A stretch of DNA of 64,000 nt from contig CP136067.1 in assembly GCA_032622095.1 (NCBI GenBank), forward strand, positions 178,532,556-178,596,555, in the 5' to 3' direction. Below the pieces are notes generated by a model. The model was not told the DNA's origin and did no database searches. It was given only the letters and a program-made list of their open reading frames with translations. Origin of the DNA: Siphonodentalium dalli. Its lineage: Eukaryota > Mollusca > Scaphopoda > Gadilida > Siphonodentaliidae. Of the stretch, positions 9,065 to 21,959 are shown in pieces. Made by a program: the position numbers and the translations under genes. How positions within the stretch are numbered: the stretch's first letter is position 1; each line of letters opens with the position of its first letter.

Positions 9065-9945
9065 TTACGTGAACAAGTATTATTATAGCAGTTGATGTAA
9101 TGTAGCACTAGACGTGCTTTTGTATCTAAATATCTACTATAGATACAATGTCTGGCCTGTAACAAGACTTATTCTTGAAAGCAAACTGTGATATACCATT
9201 CATTTTCATAAAAAAAACAAGCAAAACTATGAACATCTTTTACAAGTAGATGACGGAAACTCTCAATATATTTTATTTTTAATTTGACTGAACAAACAAT
9301 TTTATTTGGTGAAAAAATTGATAAACCTGTATGCGGAGGTTTTCACAAATATTCATTAGTGAAAGGACATTACAATGAGACAAGGTATCTGCAGAAGTAG
9401 TTTAATTAGTTTCAGAGCGGCTGCCGATATGCTATGATACACCATACATCATGCCTCCTTTTCGTCGTTAATTATAAAACATATGACGAATGTCACGCAA
9501 AATAAAAAACAGTGTTCTGAGCATGGATGAATTTCCAACAGCATTGCATTAGACAGCATTTGATACAAATTTGTGTAAGTTATGATTTGACAACAAATAG
9601 GTTGTTTGAAATTAGGCTATTTTAGACGTAAAGACATATTATGCACTTGTTCGGTCTGTGAAACTGATAAGTTAGTACTCATGTGCTAAGCGAAATGGGG
9701 GGATGTAGCATTCTATTAACATTGCCGAAAATATCAATGAAATCGACAATACCACTTCATAGAAGACATCGTCTGAACTACTCTCAATTGTAAATATTTA
9801 CATCTCGATTCCGCAACTATCGGCTTTAAACTAACGTAAATGATTTTGCCATCGAGACTCAATGCATTTAATTAGTAAATATATAAGAATGACGGTGTGT
9901 GTTGTAAATTGGACTAATATTCGTAAGAAAAAAAATCTACTTTGA
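9065..9945. other. No gene recognised
   Basis: AT-rich unique-looking sequence. No coding family, RNA gene or repeat structure was supported. Confidence 0.5.
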
Positions 9946-9947
9946 GC

Positions 9948-10440
9948 AAGATTATTCTCCATTTCTAATTGATCACCATATCGGAGTGTTTCACACCACT
10001 TTAGGATTATTCTCCATTTCTAACTGATCATCATATCGGAGTGTTTCACACCACTTTAAGATTATTCTCCATTTCTAATTGATCACCCTATCAGAGTGTT
10101 TCACATCACTTTAAGATTATTCTCCATTTCTAATTAAACCATATCGGAGTGTTTCATATCACTTTAAGATTATTCTCCATTTCTAATTGATCACCCTATC
10201 GGAGTGTTTCACATTACTGTAAGATTAGTCTCAATTTCTAAATGATCACCTTATCGAAGTGTTTCACATCACTTTAAGATTATTCTCCATTTCTAATTGA
10301 TCATCCTATCGGAGTGTTTCACATCACTTTAACATTATTCTCCATTTCTAATTGATCACCCTATCGGAGTGTTTCACATCACTTTAAGATTATTCTCCAT
10401 TTCTAATTGATCACCCTATCGGAGTTTTTCATATCACTTT
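9948..10440 (+). repeat. Satellite, ~55-bp unit, about nine copies
   Basis: Head-to-tail units read GATTATTCTCCATTTCTAAT, then TGATCACCCTATCGGAGTG, then TTTCACATCACTTTAA. Variation between copies is a few bases (for example CCATATC versus CCCTATC), and one unit is shortened near 10130. Confidence 0.88.
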
Positions 10441-10444
10441 AAAT

Positions 10445-10835
10445 TATGCGCGAATCAGGGAGGGGGGGGGGGTGAAAACAAATTTTCCGGCACGTATGCC
10501 GGGGTGGGTTGGTGGTCAAAGCCACCAACAAGCAATTTTTTCCGCAACTAAAAATAATAATTTCTGCTTGTTTTTTTAGTGTTTTGGCAATGAGTTGGGC
10601 TTCAAAACCACTTTGAATGAGAGAAATAATGTAATTCTAACTGGTAAACTGACTGCAGGCAGTTATCGTGTTGTATTTTGTTGCAAATTTTGAAATCCAA
10701 GATGGCCGCTGGCAGCCATGTTTTTTTGGCTGAATGACCTCAAAATGACTCATTCCTACAAAAAATGATCGAAAGGGAAAAAATGCCATACGTGCCTGAA
10801 ATTTTTTTCCGACCCCACCCCTGCGCGAATATCAA
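10445..10835. mobile_element. Short inverted-repeat element with G-rich ends
   Basis: Left end: GCGCGAATCAGGGAGGGG, then AATTTTCCGGCACGTATG. Right end in reverse: TTCGCGCAGGGGTGGGG, then AAAATTTCAGGCACGTATGG. The arms are about 50 bases and diverged. The interior contains AAGATGGCCGCTGGCAGCCA but no coding family. The target duplication is unclear. Confidence 0.6.
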
Positions 10836-11047
10836 TATTATGATGAACAAAGAATTTTCGATGCAGCAATCGATCGGCTTAGTCGCTGATTGCCGTGATT
10901 GGTTGAAACTATCTGCTAATAATTATTTGACTGACATTGTGGAAAGGTCCACTGGCCGCAACTTGATATACTAGCCAGATTAAGGCCAACGTACGTGTAT
11001 TTAATTTGTAACTCGTCAACAAAACTGCAGCTCTGATTTTCCATTCT

Positions 11048-13474
11048 GTCATTATCACACGGCACAATCGTTTCGACGATTCTACGACCAATTCCACGAT
11101 TCTGCGGCTTGACAACCACGGTGCTACGGCAGTTCAACGATTCTGCGGCCTTATTATACGTGATATTTTATGACAAACTTAGATAATGGGGCCTTTTACT
11201 GAATTGGGACGATAAAAGTTGGCTTCTTATTGTATGCATTGTGTAGAGTAGACTTTGCAGGTCCACCAGGTTGACTCACGGAATACATGCGAAGATGCGA
11301 TCAATACATAAAATGAGTCACAATCGGCTCGGTCAAGTCTGGATAATCCGATCGAACCGCGAACCGATCTCAAAAAGTCGTTTCTTGGGCTACAAGGGGA
11401 CAATAACAGTGCGAAAATTAACATCCAACGTAAGCTTTGATAAGCATAAATGTATTATTTGTCAAATTCGTACCTCCGTTGACGCAATATTCGATTAAAC
11501 TACACACAGAAATGCAGTAACAGTGTCAACTATTTGACAACGCCCCGCTTCGACCATGACAACGACGATTGTGCGACTCGTTGAGCGGTAAGTTTCATTT
11601 GTATACGACGTATCTGTCACTGCACGATCGGACAGCTTAGTTATGCGTGTAAGCCCATACATGCTGCATCAATAACTGTTTGGAACAGTACCTTCGTTGT
11701 ACAATGCACATGTCCTGGATTCAATACAGTACTGTGTATTTACTGATCCCCACATGTGAAGCTATAGAGACCAAGTCGCAAAAGAGATTTGTCGCTAAAC
11801 GAGCATTCTCTTTAATTTTTTGAACATGACAAAATGCCCGACTTACATGTATCTGAACATTTTCCTTCTTGGTGCACCTAGCGGCTTTGTAATTTTTGTA
11901 AAGTTGACTTGTTCATTCGAAAATGTCAGCACTTACCCTACCATAACATGAGTTATTTTAGTCATATTCTGATTAGCAGGTAGGCGATGTCCTCGAAAAA
12001 TTATTGCCCGTTTAGTTACTTTTATAAATGTGTTTGTATGAAAGTATTAGTTAATATTCTTTATGGTTATCTGAAACTGAAAGTAATGAGCAACACTTTA
12101 AAACAAATAAATAAATAAAAGGGATGGATGCCAGAATATTGCAGTAAAAACGTATACATACATAAAATAGTAGAACATTGGGTTGGTTGGTCCCGAAAGT
12201 AGCCAAAATAAAAAAATAACCTATAGGTATACGCTGATTTATGACCCCCTACCCCTGATCCCCCGGTTCGGATGCCGGTATATTATTAACATGGGGTGTT
12301 TTGTTGCGGTATAGTATTTTTAATTGGGTAAACTGGAGTGTGCATACTTCAAATGAGTTAAGAATTAATAGGAAATAAATGTCATAGAATTGTAATATCT
12401 GGAGGCAAATCTTGACTGCGTGAGGGAATTATATTTTAGATAACTAGATTTTAATCAAAAATAAATAAATCATTATAGAATATCATTTTCACCGTTTATA
12501 GATATATATACCTGGATGTCAAATATGGAATTATACTCAAAACAAAATATTAAGTTTCATGTGTGGAGTTAATTTCTAAGGCGACCATTCACCACCATCG
12601 ATACCACAACGCAACTGAGAATAAGACATGTTGACCATAAGAAAATACCGAGGCATTGTGAGTCGGCTGCTAGTTAGGCGTACAGACAGACGGAAGGAAA
12701 GTTGGATAGGTGGAAAATTTAAATCATGTAATGTGTGGTGCACAGATATGGAAATTAAACCTGTACAGTATAGCAATATACGATTTGACATTACTTTATT
12801 TTCCACAGCTGGGTCCAAATAAAAGAGTCTTAATCTCGTAGCCTTGGGGTCATGTGATTCATATGCGTATTCATGTCTATAGCGAGCGTGACATTCATTA
12901 GAAAACGACTTCTCGTGAGCACAAGTTAATGAAATTTCAATTGCTGGTCTCACAATCGTCGTTGTCATAGTCGACTACTCGGCGTTGTCAATTGAGTTCG
13001 ATGATACCCCCACAAATATGGACACAGCGCCATCAATCACAGAACTGATGTTAACATCAGTTGTGAAAACTCAACCAAAGACGTATGGCTATGTTATTAT
13101 ATAGGTTTCCACTCAATTTTATAGGACATTATATATATTTTCTCAACTCTAAAGACGATTTTCACACAGTGATGTGTGTAAATCCTAAACAACTGGTCTA
13201 TTTGTGTCAAAGATTATGTATTGTTGTGCTAACTGTCTAGTGCTGAACTCTCTACCGATTATCGATTCGAAGATCGCCGTACCTAATAGAAATATAATAT
13301 GTGGTACATAACTGTCTATATATCTGGAATTATTCATTTCTTAATGTTTTTTTCGTGTTTATCGCATCAGTCTGGTCGCAGAATCGTTAAATTGCCGCAG
13401 CACCGTGGTTGTCAAGCCGCAGAATCGTGGAATTGGTCGTAGAATCGTCGAAACGATTGTGCCGTGTGATTATG
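11048..13474. mobile_element. 2.4-kb inverted-repeat element
   Basis: The outer 100 bases (11048-11150) recur in reverse complement at 13373-13474 with few mismatches, including CGGCACAATCGTTTCGACGA and CCACGATTCTGCGGCTTGAC. A second inverted pair lies inside (11533-11578 versus 12948-12992, core ATGACAACGACGATTGTG). The distance between outer and inner blocks is about 382 bases on both sides, so the arms are about 530 bases with a diverged middle. The interior (11.6-12.9 kb) codes for nothing recognisable. Confidence 0.72.
11278..11470 (-). repeat. Dispersed repeat, inverse partner of 28318-28512
   Basis: The minus strand shows the same motif order as 28318-28512: TATCAAAGC, GTTGGATGTTAATT, GATCGG-TCGCGGTT, TTGACCGAGCCGATT and CATGTATTCCG. 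At 28.3 kb this repeat ends just before a LINE reading frame, so it may be LINE 5' sequence. No LINE follows here. Confidence 0.6.
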
Positions 13475-13479
13475 GTTTC

Positions 13480-14984
13480 GTGCGGGAATTGTTCTCAAAG
13501 CACATAGAAAATTTTACTTTGGAGTGATCGGGTTTCGCTGGAAAACCCAATGCTAAATATAGAAACACAGACCAGTACCCAGCCGGTGACATAGTCAGAA
13601 AGGAAGTATGACTAGTGCACTCTGGTAGAGATTGACATTACCGTAACATTACCAATCAAAGTCCGATTGGATACGACACATTAATACAAATAGACGGTAA
13701 ATATTGGAAGAGATCAACGCATTGAAAAATCTGAAAATCACATTTAGACCAAAACAGACTAAATTATTTGAACTGACTATGCAATCAGTGATGTTTGTTG
13801 GCAAATAACTGTAACAGTTTTGTTTACATAACAATGATTTTACCATCGTGAAATTTAGATATTACATAACTGTCAATAAATGAACATTTACGTTTACCCA
13901 TTGCGAGTGCATTATATCCGTTTAAACCAATTGAATTGACTCCCAACTTAAATGAACAAAAGTTATTTCATTTAATTTCGTGAGAATTGTATTTGTTTTC
14001 ACGATTTCGTCTTCATTCGGAATATGTGACTATCGTATTTCATATCACCATTTCGCTATTTGTGTTATTGTTTACTATTTTAATAAAGAGTTCATATTTT
14101 TAACAAAGAAACATTGGATTCTACAATTCCTCATTCCCCAAATGATTTCATGTGGTATAAATAATATTGTAATACGACCTTGCCTAAAAAAATTGGCAAC
14201 TCTCGACCCGATTGGACAATAGTCTGTCTTGCCGTGGTTATGTCGACGTCGTTTGTGGTACATTTCTAGAATATACCACACAACATCGTGGTACAATCAA
14301 TGTAATGCTAGCACTGTCTAAGACTTCCAGCACCCTCATAATTATAATCACAGGCGAATTGGTTAAAATCATTTTATTACCACGAAAGAGAAACGTAATC
14401 TGGTCCGGCACATCCTGAATTCAACTATTGTTGTTATAGTTAACTATAATAGGTCAACATAAATATTGTTGTTGTGTGAATTCGATTCAAGAGGCATAAT
14501 AACTCAAGGTCATATATTCGTAGACGAGTTGTGAATCAAATTTAACAAACGAGATTATATCCCAACATAACGAGTTGAAGATCTTGTATATCACATGAAA
14601 AAAATAGAGCTCTATGCCTTTTTAACAAAACAAAATCCTTAAAAGAAGCTTTAAAATGCACAGATTTACATCGTTGGCGGAGACGCTTCACAACCGTATA
14701 CGACAGTATACGCGCGCTCAGGCTTGCGACGAAACTATAGTCCCCGAAGTTGCCTCCTTGTTTTGTGTCTATTTTCGTTAGTTCAACGAAGTTGGGCAAG
14801 AATTTAACTTTAATGAACACATCAATCATTTTGCATTGTCCGGTGTTGGTGTAATCTGTGGCTTTTGGAAATAATATTAATCCGCCTAATCAATGTAAAG
14901 TAATTGTCCAAGCTTAGACCAAGCCAATATATATAGTCACCGTTTAATATTGACGTCAATTTTGACGTTAGCATTTGAAGAGAC
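13480..14984. other. No gene recognised
   Basis: AT-rich sequence. A minus-strand open frame at 14542-14829 was inspected and shows no family. No RNA gene was supported. Confidence 0.45.
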
Positions 14985-15105
14985 ATGAGTGTATTTTGCA
15001 CTAACCAATGGCTCAAATTCATTCATTTGTTGCATATTTCTGTTGAGTACAAAAGGAGAAGGTCCCATACATTGCCGGATTTAGTAAACAGTACCCCTTT
15101 TATCC
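14985..15105 (+). mobile_element. Solitary right end of the 8341/56089 fold-back family
   Basis: Contains GGCTCAAATTCATTCATTTG, TTGCATATTTCTGTTGAG and GCCGGATTTAGTAAAC, matching the right arms of the elements at 8341-8690 and 56089-57325. No left arm was found nearby. Confidence 0.62.
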
Positions 15106-15112
15106 TTTATAT

Positions 15113-15305
15113 ATTAACGCATCATTGATGAGTAGTTATCACATAGGAAATGTTCAGATAATAAGTTTAACCCTTTCTATACTAAATCATCATTGATGTG
15201 TAGTTATCCCATAGGAAATGTTCAGATAATAAGTTTAACCCTTTCTATACTAAATCATCATTGATGAGTAGTTATCTTATAGGAAATGTTCAGATTATAA
15301 GTTCA
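15113..15305 (+). repeat. Tandem repeat, ~68-bp unit, about three copies
   Basis: Units run AAATCATCATTGATG, TAGTTATC, ATAGGAAATGTTCAG and TAAGTTTAACCCTTTCTATA. The units include TTTAACCCTTTC, which resembles the TTAA-type element ends, but no inverted partner was found. Confidence 0.8.
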
Positions 15306-16785
15306 ATACAACGATCATAGAACTTATTCTCTAAACATTTCCCTCAGTAAATAGGACTCTCTCCGCTATTTCATTTATCATTCGTCTGCTTATATTACCT
15401 GCCCATTCCTGCAAATCAATAAAGACCAATCCTATGTACACTTTGATAGTATGTCGGAAAAGCTACATTTGTGGAATACTATAACCCAAGAGGCATTTTT
15501 GGGGAAAAGCATGAAACTAAGTTTTCTAGCATAATTCAAGTATGCTGAATCCAATGAGGGTGCCTGTCGCTGCCTGTGACCCATATTTCACCCATACAAT
15601 CAACTTAAAGTCACATACTGTTTTTATTGCCGCGAAAATACACTAAGTCAATATCGAGACATATTTCACACTCGTTATACATATAATCTCAATGAACATG
15701 GGAATACTTTGTTATTTGAATCACCCCTCGTGACCTTTCTGTCAGAATTATCTCATCATCTGCTATACATATACGGACAAGTATGTTATTTAATAAATAA
15801 ACGCTCTTCATGAAATCACACCCGTTTGAAAGTTCTGTGAATCAGGATTAAGTTGAAAATATGACGTGTTTTCACAGATATATTCTAGATCGGTTCATGC
15901 TGTTTGGAACTGGTTGAGTAATGTGACTTTATTTTGTGTTTTGTATATTAACTGATCATTGGAGCAATTAAATATGCAATTATTGGGGTCCTAGCCCCTT
16001 CCCTAAAAAATTCGATTTTTTAGAACGCGGTATAAAATTTCACAAAAAAATCACAATTGGGAATCTAGTCACATTTCAACAAGAAATGAACAGAACTTTG
16101 TAATCTAAGTGAGGCATATCATTACCTATGAATATTCCAACTCATTGGAACCAAAATTCTTACTTTGAAAATATGGAAAATGGTTAATATTGCCCCAGTG
16201 TGTCCTGCATGTCTGATTCACCATGGTTATTAAGTGTTACTATTGTCACCACTGACATAACCAAAAATATTGGACTTTTCTCTCAAAAACTTGACATAAA
16301 TATCGGCAAAAATTAAATTTTCAGGTATGGACCATTTTTTCAAGTAAAATGTAACTGACTTTGGATTCAAATGTGTTTATAGTTTTGGTCTATCTTAAAT
16401 GTGTCACACTACAGTATTTATAGACCAAATTGTTCGAGATGGCTTCCAAAATGGCAACCAAATTTGTAAAAAGTATTTTTTACATATATCCCGAACATTA
16501 TTCTCTGTGTTATCCGAAAAGGTAGTAAATTGTAACTCACTTATTATACGTGTTAGTTAATTAACTGACAACTATATGTTCTATTCTGGTTGTCCCAGTT
16601 CCGTATGGGGCATGACAAATTAATTTTAAAGTATGGAATTTTGCCGAGAACCTCTTTTGTGATTCTGGCCATATTATTGAACAGAAATGGGCAGAACTTT
16701 GAGATGGAACCGAGATGAACCATAATCTGTGGATATTCTGGTCCACTATGATAAAAACAAATTAACTGGATACAGGGTGGATGCC
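15306..16785. other. No gene recognised
   Basis: AT-rich sequence without a supported coding frame, RNA or clear repeat. Confidence 0.45.
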
Positions 16786-16789
16786 AAGC

Positions 16790-16960
16790 TGGTAGTCAGG
16801 GAGTTATGGTATGTCATGAATGATGTGAATAGGTATACAAGGAGTGACTATATGGTTATGTGTGAGTTGTTCACGGTAAGATGTATATCGTCGGTGTGCT
16901 TCGGAAATGTCGTATAATAAAATTTGCCGCCAAAACTAAATTTTACAGGAGAGCAAAAAA
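16790..16960. repeat. Partial copy of the repeat at 22515-22990
   Basis: Contains AGGTATACAAGGAGTGACTA, CGTCGGTGTGCTTCGGAAAT and GTCGTATAATAAAATTTGCC. The first motif belongs to the minisatellite at 22.6-22.9 kb, and the second is the reverse complement of the left flank of that block (22560-22585). This implies a shared element with an inverted end. Confidence 0.5.
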
Positions 16961-18385
16961 ACTAAATAATTCCTCTTCTGTATGACATACAACAATGTCG
17001 TCAGGCATGGAGACTAATTTATAGGCCCTCTATTCAATGGATATCATGGCTTATCGATATACTGCCTTATATGGATATTAGAGCTCATACGACATTTTGG
17101 AATTATAAACAGATTATACGACATGTTTACGACAATTCAGATCTATTGTTATTGAATGTCCGACATATACGACATTTCGACACTATGTCCGAACTATGAT
17201 GGATATTAATTATTCACACAATTCACACAATTCCAATGTAGGCAATGCCCTATAAACATTGGATGACAATGAATGTGTGTTTCTGTAACATTTTACGATC
17301 ATATCAGAATACTGGGGTCCTCAATTAAGCTAAATAATGGTTGTGTACCCACAATGCTGAGATAATGTGATGTTACCAAATCATACTACATCCAATACGT
17401 AATTTAGATATGTCCAATTACACTTAATTATGAAACTAATCAGAATGACAAGTGTATTTTATGAACCGATTCACACCCCTCGGCCAATCAAATTGCTCCA
17501 ATTCATGAACAATATTTCGTGTATGAGTCTGTATTTCAACGGGGCCAAAATACAGGCTTGAGCTAAATATCACACAGAAATTGACATTAATTGGATAGTA
17601 AGCTGAGAGAAGATCGGGCCGGTAGGTGTGAAATTCTAACAATGCGCCATGATAATGATCGCAGCAGTCACTTGGGAAGTTAAAACACGGATCATTCCAT
17701 TATTAGCGGACATATAGGGGTGGTCTGCATGGGTTGGGTCCCAACACTTTTGGTTGAATATGTTTTTGTCTATCGAGAGGGGCGGGCGATTGGAAGTAAA
17801 CTGAACGAGATCCAAACCTGTTTCGAATGTATAAACCACAATAATCACATAATGATCTTCGGAATGATACATTGAGAAAATTTCACAACTGTTCTCATAT
17901 ACATGCATGTGCGCGGAAAATACAGGCACTATACACAGGTTTGCTTACGGCTTTTGATATGAATGCCGGTGATATTTCATCAAACAAACTTCATGCAATT
18001 AATGTGGAATAGTTTCACTTCGGAGTCCGAACACTACCGGCACATTGTCTCCTGTGTTCTGAACGATAATTCCATTATGACAACAAGGCGAAAAATAACT
18101 TAAACAGCTGAAACAGTTTATTGTCACAACGAAGAATCTGTTTTATCATGAAACACGTTATCAGTATAAAACATTCTCAAATTCGGACACAAAATGAATC
18201 ATCAATGCTGATATATAATGCAGACCCAAGTGAGCCGATTGTCAACGAACATTTGACAAATTATTCAACAGGAATATGTAACACCACAATCCATTCAATT
18301 AACTTTTAATTGAATGGTAATTGATAGGTAATCGTCGAATAGAATGTGGCTCAATTGTGTTTGCCTTGGGATGTGAACCGTTTTA
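16961..18385. other. No gene recognised
   Basis: ATACGACAT motifs recur at about 17088, 17117 and 17165, resembling 22.37 and 22.55 kb. No coding family is visible. Confidence 0.4.
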
Positions 18386-18390
18386 TAAAT

Positions 18391-18493
18391 ATGTCATAAC
18401 CCCCTTGGGTATCTGTACAAGAAATATAGACCGCGCCGCTTCGCGGCCTGGTCTATATTTCTTGTACAGATACCCAAGGGGTTTATAACATAT
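18391..18493. repeat. Near-perfect ~43-bp hairpin
   Basis: The left arm runs from ATATGTCATAACCCCC through CTTGGGTATCTGTACAAG to AAATATAGACC. The right arm is its reverse complement with only about two differences. The loop is GC-rich (GCGCCGCTTCGCGGCCT) and contains a smaller stem. The arms are far more similar than random AT-rich palindromes. Confidence 0.88.
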
Positions 18494-18499
18494 GCATAT

Positions 18500-19750
18500 A
18501 GCAGACGATGGACAACAACCCATAACCACTGCATGTTCATTATGGGTAATTCCGAAAGTGTGTACACATTCAGATGGGTCATGGTAAACTAGCAGGCTGG
18601 CGATCGTTGGTATTATCCACGCATTCATTATGAATCAGTTGGAATAATTGGAATGACGTTTTGTTCAAAATGAATGAAGTATTAATATTGATATGTTATT
18701 GAAACATAATAATAAAAAGAAAATACCAATTCAAATCCTTCCTCGTGTCTATATGCACTTAAAATTAGTAACATCAGTTTGAAACTATATAATCACAGTA
18801 ACATCGAAAGCATTATATTGCTCATGTCAGTGCTATATTAGCCTATTTTGTTTTAGACATGAGCTAGTTTATCGTCGAATGCATTGTAGTCAGATGGGAT
18901 TATTTGCTTTAAATCCTGTAACTCTCCGTAAATTTTAGTACATGATCGAAAACTGCTTTAAATTGCATAAAAGGTGCCCATTACTCTAACCTTAAACGCA
19001 ACGGTGTCTATATGAAATGAAACGTTTAGTGGTTTGGTCAGGGCGAATATTGTTGATTAATGAACATATTTTATACGATAAAGCATGATATTTTAAGCCT
19101 GATATATTCTAATTAACTAGTTTACACAAATTACCATCAGAGGGAAATGAATGTTTTCATCTTATTACACAATATTGCGGTCACAAATTAATGGTTGCTA
19201 AGGTATACAAATCAGGCACTAATTCCTGTTACATAACGTGTTGTTTTACAAAATTGGTTCATTTAACGGATATATTGGCAATCGTAATCATATATACACA
19301 CATGAAATGACTGATTATGTATGAATAAACGTCTAATAAATACTCGATTGGTAGTATTAGTATCACCAATGTATGGGCACAAACGAGGGCGTATTTGATT
19401 GTCATTCTCAATGTGGCAGTCAAAGTCTTATTGTATATTACTCATTAACTTTACATTTTGATATCTGGTTACGTCACCTGTTGCAAAAAGCATTTGTTGG
19501 GATTTATTGGTACCAGTGGGTAACCACATAACAGCATACTACGTATAGAAATCAGATAAACATCATAACGATCGCATATGACAAACATTACCAACCTTGT
19601 TGACATTAGACCAGGCGGATACAACAGAAACCCAATTTATATGACTTAAAATAATATTATGCTAACAACCTATGTATCTTGTTAATTGAACATCATAAGA
19701 CCACATGAACAGCACCAACACGTCCACCAACTGGAAGTTATTTGTGTTAT
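18500..19750. other. No gene recognised
   Basis: AT-rich sequence without supported features. Confidence 0.45.
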
Positions 19751-19756
19751 GGCTAT

Positions 19757-20856
19757 ATTTACACTGCTGTATATCTGTATAGAGATCTGTATGAAGTCAC
19801 GTGTCGCGCATTACTGTGATCACAACATAATTACCAATAGTGAACGCGCGCTGATCAGTACTCTGGTAATTGACAATTCATTACGAGTCGTGTTAGGTTT
19901 AGGCCAGACATAAAAATGGATCAACTATCAGCAGTCAACAGCGATTTGGTATGTGCCACATGTATTTAAAGTGCATCCTTATACCACTTGATAATGGTTC
20001 GAAGAAAGAATGCAAATCGCTAAGGAATAGATAATAAACAACCGTGTGCACAAATAGAGAGGCACCCATGTAGCTTTAGATGGCGATTTCACCAATATTT
20101 AGGATTTCAGGTGATTATCTACATATCTAAAGGTCTCCTAGCTGTTTGACACCATCTGGGCGGTGGCCATTTTGGATCTGTATGGAATGGGTATCCACCC
20201 TACAACACCATTTATTTGACCAAATGTATTAAAAATTCCAACTGATGAAAATTCCCATGACAATGTTGGCCAAATGTAGGACAATATTGTTTTCTTAAAT
20301 TAACTAGCAGTTTTTGACTGGCCACGGGTAGGGACCAGGACACAATCTTTCCAAGTGTTGGAAATTTCCAACCTGACACCCACCCCCATGATAAAGTTGG
20401 AAAACTTCCAGCTGATCGATGGCCATTCCAGCCCAAAATTTTGATGAAAAGTAGGATATTACGCAAATATTGGTCCGAAAATAATACCCCCCCCCCCCCA
20501 TTAACCTATTGTTGGTTTGGAAATTACAACTATTGTTGTGTCAGGTATGAAATTTCCAACTGTTGAAAACTTTGACCAAAGTTTCCATTCCCTGTCCGTG
20601 TTCAATATTCGAAATACACGGGTTGAAATGACAACGAACACTAAAACACATTCGCCAAACCCGAGTAACAATTAATAAAAACAGATTTGCCTGTCAAAAT
20701 GCTTCGGCGATTACCGTCACGTATATCGGACACGATTTTTGCTCACACGAACTAATATCGTTTTCTTTCTGTGTGCATTTCTATATCAACCCGTTTACAC
20801 TAGTCTGCGTGTAGATCCGTGTACAGTGCTATAGCAATGTAAATGCACCCTATAAC
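19757..20856. mobile_element. ~1.1-kb inverted-repeat element; 5' part repeated at 43776-44160
   Basis: The left end has TATTTACACTGCTGTATATC-type sequence, and the right end in reverse reads AGGGTGCATTTACATTGCTA. The copy at 43776 starts AGGGTGCATTTACACTGATA, confirming the terminus. The first about 350 bases (19785-20145) match 43800-44155 through TGAAGTCACGTGTCGCGCAT, GAACGCGCGCTGATCAGTAC and TTCGAAGAAAGAATG. The right third (20.2-20.6 kb) is rich in GTTGGAAA/TTTCCAAC palindromes. No transposase is visible. Confidence 0.62.
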
Positions 20857-21071
20857 ATTAAATATGACATTCAGTTGATTTGCATTTTCATGATAGTGTC
20901 GTGACAGTTTGCCCTCTGTTGACAGCATCAATGCTCTAATCAGAACAATTTTTATACTTTCTGATAGTGTGTTCTAATATCTTCAAAATGACTCATAAAT
21001 CATTAATATCCAATTTAAATAAGATAATATGTATGTCAATACCATTTCCACTACATATAACGATCTGGCAT

Positions 21072-21951
21072 ATATGGGGCGCCATCTCTGCAAATATTCG
21101 TTTTCGGATATATCTCCTTGGACCCAAGCAGATATCTGCTCGCATTATGGATATATATCCTCGGTTTCAAGGAGATATCTGCTTGGAATATGGAGATATC
21201 CCCTCGGAAATATTTTCAAGGAGATATCTCCTTGAAACCGAAGAGATATCTCCATAATGCGAGCATATATCTGCTTGGATCCAAAGAGATATCTCCTTGG
21301 GTCCAAGCAGATATCTGGTCGCATTATGGAGATATCTCCTTGAAATATGTTCAAGGAGATATCTCCTTGGATCCAAGCAGATAGCTGCTCGCATTATGGA
21401 TATATCTGCTTGAAAAATATTTCAAGGATATATCTCCATATTCCGAGCATGATAGCTGCTTGGATGTATTTCGTTCATAGATATATGTACTGTGGAGAAA
21501 TCATTAATATTTCATGGCCGCGGTTTTCCAAAGAGATATCTCCATAATCCAAGCAGATAACTGCTAGGAATATTTTCAAGGAGATATCTGCTTGGAATAG
21601 GGAGATATCTCCTTGTGTCCAAGGATATATCTCGTTGAAAACTATTTCAAGGAGATATCTCCATAATCCGAGTAGATATCTGCTTGGATTATGGAGATCT
21701 CTCCTCGGTTTCAAGGAGATATCTTCTTGGATTATGGAGATCTCTCCTCGGTTTCAAGGAGATATCTCGTAGTTGCGAGGAGATAACTCCTAGGATCCAA
21801 GGACATATCTCCATAATGGACCATATTCCAAGCAAATATCTGCTAGGAATTGCAATTCCAAGGAGATATCTCCTCGAAACCGGGGAGATATCTCCGAATT
21901 ACGAGGAGATATATCCGAAAACGAATATTTGCAGGGATGGCGCCCCATAGG
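21072..21951. mobile_element. Fold-back element built of GATATC palindromes
   Basis: The terminal inverted repeats are about 45 bases and nearly identical: TGGGGCGCCATC, then YCTGCAAATATTCGTTTTCG, then GATATATCTCC. TA flanks both ends, consistent with a TA target. Between them nearly all sequence consists of variants of AAGGAGATATCTCCTTGG joined by TTATGGA, CCAAGCAGATATCTGC or GAAAC spacers. About 18 exact GATATC cores plus degenerate ones are visible. The open frames on both strands here are periodic artefacts. No coding gene. Confidence 0.85.
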
Positions 21952-21959
21952 CGTAAACA

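Noticed and set aside
9948-10440. CRISPR-like array
   Set aside because: The units are contiguous 55-bp satellite repeats with no unique spacers, in a eukaryotic setting.
14542-14829. 95-codon minus-strand gene
   Set aside because: No family motifs, splice context or supporting neighbours. Treated as a chance frame.
21029-21950. Several open frames on both strands with DISL/RYLL repeats
   Set aside because: They arise from the periodic GATATC palindromes, and both strands are equally open.
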